DNA from: Caulobacter sp. CCH9-E1
Lineage (GTDB): Bacteria > Pseudomonadota > Alphaproteobacteria > Caulobacterales > Caulobacteraceae
Assembly: GCF_001556515.1 (NCBI RefSeq)
Contig: NZ_LSJA01000053.1
Location: forward strand, 1 to 17,781
Length of the DNA stretch: 17,781 nucleotides
Reading direction: 5' to 3'
The notes under the pieces are model-generated. The model did no database searches. It was not told the origin of the DNA and saw nothing but the letters and a program-made list of their open reading frames with translations. The position numbers and the translations under genes are program-made. Below are positions 13,670-17,781 of the stretch, one piece after another (the first letter of the stretch is position 1; each line of letters begins with the position of its first letter).

Positions 13670-13694
13670 GCGCCTCATCTTCCGGACGAGGCGC
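13670..13694 (+). promoter_or_regulatory. Leader hairpin before the haem-motif protein gene
   Basis: GCGCCTC (13670-13676) pairs with GAGGCGC (13688-13694) over an 11-base loop. A TTGACA (13650-13655) just upstream is a perfect -35 hexamer, but I see no good -10 at 16-18 bases. If that promoter works, the hairpin would lie at or near the start of the mRNA, about 29 bases before the ATG. Confidence 0.3.
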
Positions 13695-13722
13695 GAGGCG
13701 CCCGGGCCTATAGGGGGCGAAC

Positions 13723-15129
13723 ATGCGTAGGATCGGTCTTACCGCGACGGCGATCGCCGTCGCGCTGGGCGGCGGCGCGTACCTGGCCAAGTCCGCTGTG
13801 TCCAAATCCACGGCCAAACCGCTCGTCGGCGTCGCCACGGTAACGCCCGTGCCGCTGCCGACGGGACCGACCTATCCCATGCCTCAGGCGGTCATCGACG
13901 CCTGGATCGTCGCCGGCGACACCACGGCCATCCGCGGTCACGCCTGGAGCCTGTGGCAGTCCATGGCCGCGCCGTCGGGCCAGTTCTTCAACGGGCAGGA
14001 GCTGCCGATCTGGGAAACCTGGGCGACCGGGGACGACGTCTTCCCGACCAGCTCGGCCGCCCTGAAGGCCGCCGGCGGGCCGCGCGCCGCAACCCTGTCC
14101 GCGCGCCTGGCCCAGCCCCGCGCCATCCGCCACTTCCGCACGCCGAACCAGTTCCATCACGCCGCGCTCAGGAGCGGGGCGCTCAAGAGCGGCTCGGTGC
14201 TGGGCGTTTCCAGCAGCACGGTCACCACCAAGTTCAGCCCGGAGGCGGCGACCTTCATCGATACGCCGCAGCCCGGCCCCGGCGGGACCTACAACTATTC
14301 CAGCGGCGCCAGTCTTCTGAAGCTGAACGCCGCCTGGCCCACGAACACGACGCCCGAGCTTCGCGGGATCAACCCCTTCCCGACCCAGGGGGTCGAGCTG
14401 AAGCCGGTCTACGGCGTGGTCAAGGCCACGGGCCTGACGATCCAGCCGCTGTGGCAAGGTCCCGCGGGCTCCACCAGACCCTCCAACCCCACGCCTGACA
14501 CCTGGACGACCTGCGTCCTGATTTCGCCGACGGGGACCGGCCCGGTGCGGCCGGCGACCAAGGCCGAGATCGCCTCGGCGGGACCGCCCGGCGCGTGCAC
14601 GACCTTCCTGTGGGCGCCGCTGTCGACCTTCTACGCGGTGCGGCTCAGCGCCCCGGAGGCCAAGGAATTCGCGACCGCGACCGGAAAGCCCGTCGCCCAG
14701 GGCGACTACGCCGTCCTGCAGGCGATGCACGTCAACACCAAGGAAATCCCGTTCTGGACCTGGCAGACCTTCTGGTGGCAGCCGGGCGCCGACACGCCCA
14801 ATAACTTCCCCGGCAGCAAGCAGAACCAGCCCGCCAGCCTGGGCGCGCCCTGGAACAACTACGCCGCCTGCGCCGCCTACAGCCAGACGACGACAGTCGG
14901 CGGCTCGACCATGCAGGTCTGCTTCAATCCTTATCTCGAGACCGATCCGAGCATCCCCGTCGGCATCACCTCAAACTGCATGAGCTGCCACGGCGTGGCG
15001 GTGGTGGGCCAGGGCGCGACCTATCCGTCGAACTACAACAAGCCGATCGCCTTCTTCACCGATCCAACCTACTTCACGACCCAGAACACCCACACCGACT
15101 TCTCCTGGGCGGTGGCGGACGCGCAGTAG
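13723..15129 (+). CDS. Exported protein with a single C-terminal haem-c motif
   Basis: A 468-residue protein that I cannot assign to a characterised enzyme. The N-terminus is a signal or anchor helix (4-22), so the rest is periplasmic. A single CMSCH motif (C419, C422, H423) is a covalent haem-c site, only 45 residues from the C-terminus. Conventional small cytochromes c carry it near the N-terminus. Most of the chain (about 45-410) has no further CxxCH. It is rich in Trp, Tyr, Pro and Thr, with WSLWQSM (76-82), LPIWETW (94-100) and FWTWQTFWW (344-352). C264, C292, C383 and C400 may form disulfides. GGGGG lies 5 bases before the ATG. It probably takes part in periplasmic electron transfer or oxidation; no partner gene is adjacent. 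Confidence 0.75.
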   Translation: MRRIGLTATAIAVALGGGAYLAKSAVSKSTAKPLVGVATVTPVPLPTGPTYPMPQAVIDAWIVAGDTTAIRGHAWSLWQSMAAPSGQFFNGQELPIWETWATGDDVFPTSSAALKAAGGPRAATLSARLAQPRAIRHFRTPNQFHHAALRSGALKSGSVLGVSSSTVTTKFSPEAATFIDTPQPGPGGTYNYSSGASLLKLNAAWPTNTTPELRGINPFPTQGVELKPVYGVVKATGLTIQPLWQGPAGSTRPSNPTPDTWTTCVLISPTGTGPVRPATKAEIASAGPPGACTTFLWAPLSTFYAVRLSAPEAKEFATATGKPVAQGDYAVLQAMHVNTKEIPFWTWQTFWWQPGADTPNNFPGSKQNQPASLGAPWNNYAACAAYSQTTTVGGSTMQVCFNPYLETDPSIPVGITSNCMSCHGVAVVGQGATYPSNYNKPIAFFTDPTYFTTQNTHTDFSWAVADAQ

Positions 15130-15172
15130 CGCCCCCGCCTGCGCGAAGGAGCGCCCCCGCCTGCGCGAAGGA
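15129..15172. repeat. Tandem duplication of a 22-base unit
   Basis: Two exact, directly adjacent copies of a 22-base unit (15129-15150 and 15151-15172), each made of GCGCCCCCGCC followed by TGCGCGAAGGA. The first copy overlaps the last base of the cytochrome-like gene's stop codon. It is not coding and is probably a recent slippage duplication at the edge of an intergenic repeat. Confidence 0.8.
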
Positions 15173-15185
15173 GGAGGACCGTGAT

Positions 15186-15240
15186 CCTCCCCCGAGCAAC
15201 CGGGGGAGGTAGATCGGCGCGAAGCGACGACGCGGAGGGG
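15186..15240. repeat. Hairpin-rich intergenic repeat between convergent genes
   Basis: CCTCCCCCG (15186-15194) pairs perfectly with CGGGGGAGG (15201-15209) over a 6-base loop, followed by a GCGCGAAGCGACGACGC segment and GGAGGGG. The plan (strong hairpin, weaker hairpin, purine-rich tail) is like the units at 51-180 and 17726-17781. It lies between the converging cytochrome-like and GST genes and may act as a bidirectional terminator, although no T-tract is present. Confidence 0.6.
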
Positions 15241-15251
15241 GCGCTAAAGCC

Positions 15252-15878
15252 TTACGCCCCCAGCGCGTACGGTCCGCTCTTCTCCAGCGCGGCCTTCCAG
15301 GCGGGGCGGGCGTGCATCTTTTCGATCCAGGCGGCCAGGTTCGGATAGTCGCCCAGCTTGCCCATGGCCTTGGCCACCTCGGGCACGAAGCTCATCTGGA
15401 TGTCCGCCCCGGTCAGGCTGTCGCCGACGAAAAACTCACGCCCCGCCAGGCTCTGGTCGGCGAACTTCAGGTGATTGGCGATCTCGGAATGGATGCGCGG
15501 GTGCAGCGGCGCGCCGGCCTCGCCCAAACGGCCGACATACATGTTGAGCAGCAGCGGCAGCATGGCCGAGCCCTCGGCGTAGTGCAGCCACTGCTGGTAG
15601 AGGTCGTAGTCGGCGCTCTTCATGTCCGGCGCCAGGCGGCCGCCGCCGTGACGGCGGATCACATAGTCGATGATCGCGCCGGACTCGATAATCACCCGGC
15701 CTTCGTCCTCGATCACCGGCGACTTGCCCAGCGCATGCACGGCCGTCAGCGAAGCCGGCGCCAGGCGCGTTTGCGGGTCGCGGGCGTGCTGGACGATCTC
15801 GTAGGGCAGGCCCAGCTCCTCCAGCAGCCACAGGATGCGCTGCGAGCGCGACTCGTTGAGGTGGTGGACCTTGAGCAT
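15252..15878 (-). CDS. Glutathione S-transferase family protein
   Basis: A 208-residue soluble protein with the normal GST length and layout. The thioredoxin-like N-terminal domain (1-80) has SRSQRILWLLEELGLPYE (10-27), GKSPVIED (51-58, with the cis-proline P54) and the glutathione-binding ESGAI (65-69); the catalytic hydroxyl is probably S10 or S12. The all-helical C-terminal domain (about 88-200) has LTGADIQMSF (conserved N-capping Asp) and LAAWIEKMHARPAWKAAL. The substrate is unknown. GGGGA lies before the ATG at 15878. It is divergent from mcd, with 125 bases between the start codons, so they share a control region. A link to the pathway is possible but not shown. Confidence 0.9.
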   Translation of the reverse strand: MLKVHHLNESRSQRILWLLEELGLPYEIVQHARDPQTRLAPASLTAVHALGKSPVIEDEGRVIIESGAIIDYVIRRHGGGRLAPDMKSADYDLYQQWLHYAEGSAMLPLLLNMYVGRLGEAGAPLHPRIHSEIANHLKFADQSLAGREFFVGDSLTGADIQMSFVPEVAKAMGKLGDYPNLAAWIEKMHARPAWKAALEKSGPYALGA

Positions 15879-15905
15879 CGGGTTCCCCGCATTTTTTGAG
15901 TTTTA

Positions 15906-15917
15906 TGCTGCAGCGCG
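15906..15917 (+). promoter_or_regulatory. TGC-rich operator candidate in the GST/mcd gap
   Basis: TGCTGCAGCGCG, matching TGYTGCRRYGCR, lies 28 bases upstream of the GST start (minus strand) and 86 bases upstream of mcd. It contains the palindrome CTGCAG. It is the fourth member of the set shared with the ecm and ccr promoters. Confidence 0.45.
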
Positions 15918-15962
15918 GCATTGCTCGCAGATGCGAAATGCGCCACGGTGAAAGAAAACAAT

Positions 15963-15988
15963 TGTTTGGCGCAAAACATCTGTTTGGC
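15963..15988 (+). promoter_or_regulatory. Direct repeats upstream of mcd
   Basis: TGTTTGGC occurs at 15963-15970 and again at 15981-15988, 18 bases apart. Between them, GTTTGGCGCAAAAC (15964-15977) is a near-palindrome, and AAACATCTGT (15974-15983) is repeated exactly in the ccr/crotonase gap at 6118-6127. The block ends 15 bases before the mcd start and probably contains promoter or regulator contacts. TTTGC-containing palindromes recall RamB/ScfR-type sites for acetate and short-chain acyl metabolism, but that match is loose. Confidence 0.4.
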
Positions 15989-16003
15989 CAAGGGGAGCAA
16001 GCC

Positions 16004-17713
16004 ATGACCACGACCCTCGCGCGCGACAACACCGAAAACCTCGTCCTTCCCGGCCTGATCGGCCTGCTGCGCGAGGCCGCCGACGCGGCGGGGCTGTTCG
16101 TGGCCGAGGCCAAGCCCGCCGTCCTCGCCCACATCGCTCCCCCCAACGAGAAAGGGGGCGGCGGAAAGGTCGACCGCAAGCTGGCCGACGTTCACCAGCA
16201 CCGCGTCCACGGCTATGGCTGGTACGCGTCCTACGCCGAGCTGCTGAACCAGGTCGCCGGCTGGGCCGAGCGGCTGGAGGCCGAGGGCCGGTTCGGCGAG
16301 ATCGAGGCCCTGCTGGCCCAGCTGCTGTTCTCCGAATACTGCGCCCAAATGGTCGGCGGCGTGCCGATGAACCAGGGCGAGATCGTCCGCCCGGCGCACC
16401 TGGTCGAGGACCGGGCCGTCCTGAACCGCCTCTATTCCAACGGCCTGATGAAGCTGATGGTCGAGGGCGGGACCCAGGCCGTGAAGAGCCGCATCTCCCA
16501 GCGCTTGGCCGAGGCGCGCGGCCGGCCGACGCTGGAGAACACGGGCCTCGATGAGACCTTCGAGATGATCCGCGACCAGTTCCACGCCTTCGCCGAGGAG
16601 AAGGTCACCCCCTTCGCTCACGAATGGCACCTGAAGGACGAGCTGATCCCGATCGAGCTGGTGGAAGAGCTGGGCGAGCTGGGCGTCTTTGGCCTGACCA
16701 TCCCCGAGGAATACGGCGGCAGCGGCATGGGCAAGACCGCCATGTGCGTGGTCTCCGAAGAGCTGTCGCGGGCCTGGATCGGCGTCGGCTCGCTGGCCAC
16801 CCGCTCGGAGATCGCCGGCGAGCTGATCCTGACCGGCGGCACGGAAGAGCAGAAGCAATACTGGCTGCCCAAGATCGCCAGCGCCGAAATCCTGCCGACC
16901 GCCGTCTTCACCGAGCCGAACACCGGCTCGGACCTGGGCTCCCTGCGCACCCGCGCCGAGCTGAAGGGCGACCAGTATGTGGTGACCGGCAACAAGACCT
17001 GGATCACCCACGCCGCCCGCGCCGACGTGATGACCCTCTTGGTCCGCACCGATCCGGCCACCACCGACTATCGCGGCCTGTCCATGCTGCTGGCCCCCAA
17101 GCCGCGCGGGACCGATGAGACCCCCTTCCCGGCCGAGGGCATGAGCGGCGGCGAGATCGAGGTGATCGGCTATCGCGGCATGAAGGAGTACGAGCTGGGT
17201 TTCGACGGCTTCACGGTTCCCGCCGCGAACCTCCTGGGCGGCGTCCCTGGCCAGGGCTTCAAGCAGCTGATGGCGACGTTCGAGAGCGCCCGCATCCAGA
17301 CCGCCGCCCGCGCCGTGGGCGTGGCCCAGGCCGCGCTGGAGGTTGGTCTCTCCTACGCCCTCGACCGCAAGCAGTTCGGCCAGGCGATCTTCGAGTTCCC
17401 GCGCGTGGCCAACAAGCTGGCCATGATGGCGGCCGAGATCATGGGCGTGCGCCAGCTGACCTATTTCGCCGCCAGCCAGAAGGACGAGGGCAAGCGCTGC
17501 GACCTCGAGGCCGGCATGGCCAAGCTGATCGCCGCCCGCGTCGCCTGGGCCGCCGCCGACAACGCCCTGCAGATCCACGGCGGCAACGGCTTCGCCATGG
17601 AATACGCCGCCAGCCGCCTGCTGGCCGACGCCCGGATCCTGAACATCTTCGAGGGCGCCGGCGAGATCCAGGCGCAGGTGATCGCGCGGCGGCTGCTGGA
17701 TGGCGGGAACTAG
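16004..17713 (+). CDS. mcd: Methylsuccinyl-CoA dehydrogenase
   Basis: A 569-residue FAD enzyme of the acyl-CoA dehydrogenase superfamily that oxidises (2S)-methylsuccinyl-CoA to mesaconyl-CoA and passes electrons on, normally to electron-transfer flavoprotein. Residues about 1-180 form an N-terminal extension absent from ordinary acyl-CoA dehydrogenases (about 380-400 residues) and characteristic of this subfamily. The dehydrogenase core (185-565) has LTIPEEYGGSGMG (231-243), FTEPNTGSD (302-310), GNKTWITH (329-336), QIHGGNGF (523-530) and FEGAGEIQ (549-556), with E550 at the usual catalytic-base position. GGGGAG lies 6 bases before the ATG at 16004; the frame is open upstream without a better start. 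It is divergent from the GST gene and about 8.5 kb from ccr. A TGC-rich site and TGTTTGGC repeats lie upstream. Confidence 0.92.
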   Translation: MTTTLARDNTENLVLPGLIGLLREAADAAGLFVAEAKPAVLAHIAPPNEKGGGGKVDRKLADVHQHRVHGYGWYASYAELLNQVAGWAERLEAEGRFGEIEALLAQLLFSEYCAQMVGGVPMNQGEIVRPAHLVEDRAVLNRLYSNGLMKLMVEGGTQAVKSRISQRLAEARGRPTLENTGLDETFEMIRDQFHAFAEEKVTPFAHEWHLKDELIPIELVEELGELGVFGLTIPEEYGGSGMGKTAMCVVSEELSRAWIGVGSLATRSEIAGELILTGGTEEQKQYWLPKIASAEILPTAVFTEPNTGSDLGSLRTRAELKGDQYVVTGNKTWITHAARADVMTLLVRTDPATTDYRGLSMLLAPKPRGTDETPFPAEGMSGGEIEVIGYRGMKEYELGFDGFTVPAANLLGGVPGQGFKQLMATFESARIQTAARAVGVAQAALEVGLSYALDRKQFGQAIFEFPRVANKLAMMAAEIMGVRQLTYFAASQKDEGKRCDLEAGMAKLIAARVAWAAADNALQIHGGNGFAMEYAASRLLADARILNIFEGAGEIQAQVIARRLLDGGN

Positions 17714-17725
17714 ACACCGACAAAG

Positions 17726-17781
17726 CTCCCTCTCTCTTCGAGAGAGGGAGGGGCCCGCGCCGCCAGGCGCGGGAGGGTGAG
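17726..17781. repeat. Hairpin and repeat unit after mcd, cut by the window end
   Basis: An 11-bp CTCCCTCTCTC/GAGAGAGGGAG stem with a 3-base loop (17726-17750) starts 13 bases after the mcd stop and may terminate it. It is followed by GGGGCC, a second hairpin CCCGCGCCGCCAGGCGCGGG (17754-17773) and AGGGTGAG at the window edge. The plan matches the unit at 51-100. The first hairpin closely resembles the one at 5257-5281 after the crotonase gene. Confidence 0.65.

Noticed and set aside
15746..17578. A 610-codon open frame on the minus strand across mcd
   Set aside because: It has no recognisable domain and covers the conserved methylsuccinyl-CoA dehydrogenase motifs on the other strand.
1..17781. 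A CRISPR array, prophage, transposon or toxin-antitoxin system
   Set aside because: No regularly spaced repeats with unique spacers, and no integrase, transposase, phage structural or toxin-like protein was seen. Base composition and coding style are uniform across the window.

Overview
This is about 17.8 kb of very GC-rich, densely coding DNA (roughly two thirds G+C by eye). The gene content (crotonyl-CoA carboxylase/reductase, ethylmalonyl-CoA mutase, methylsuccinyl-CoA dehydrogenase, a Rieske oxygenase, a glycine-zipper/SH3 envelope protein) and the style of the hairpin-rich intergenic repeats suggest an alphaproteobacterium of the Caulobacter/Phenylobacterium kind. The genus is inferred; the window holds no rRNA or other marker gene. 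I saw no tRNA, rRNA, CRISPR array, integrase, transposase or phage gene. No gene-free stretch exceeds 300 bases.

Layout. 1-3.1 kb: an inverted pair of intergenic repeats, an extensin-like cell-wall protein (-), a divergent MFS transporter (+), and a four-helix membrane protein with a PH-like tail (-) whose stop codon overlaps the transporter's. 3.1-7.6 kb: first ethylmalonyl-CoA block, with ecm (-, probably co-transcribed with the membrane protein), a crotonase-fold protein (-) and divergent ccr (+). 7.6-9.3 kb: a large inverted repeat, a DUF418 membrane protein and a 72-residue protein. 9.3-12.6 kb: a strong hairpin, a small helical protein (-), an AT-rich gap with a perfect DnaA box, a membrane-anchored M20 zinc peptidase and a Rieske oxygenase. 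12.6-15.2 kb: a long palindromic repeat, a clear intrinsic terminator, the glycine-zipper/SH3 protein (-) and a divergent 468-residue exported protein with one haem-c motif near its C-terminus. 15.2-17.8 kb: a glutathione S-transferase (-) divergent from mcd (+), the second ethylmalonyl-CoA block.

How the genes work together. Ccr reductively carboxylates crotonyl-CoA to ethylmalonyl-CoA, Ecm rearranges this (after epimerisation) to methylsuccinyl-CoA, and Mcd oxidises that to mesaconyl-CoA. These are the signature steps of the ethylmalonyl-CoA pathway for assimilating acetyl-CoA without isocitrate lyase. The epimerase, mesaconyl-CoA hydratase and methylmalyl-CoA lyase are not here. The most interesting signal is a shared 12-bp TGC-rich motif (TGYTGCRRYGCR) upstream of ecm, ccr and mcd, although ccr and mcd lie more than 8 kb apart. 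This suggests one regulator, plausibly of the PhaR type, for the pathway. The crotonase between ecm and ccr keeps only one of the two classical hydratase glutamates and may not be a hydratase.
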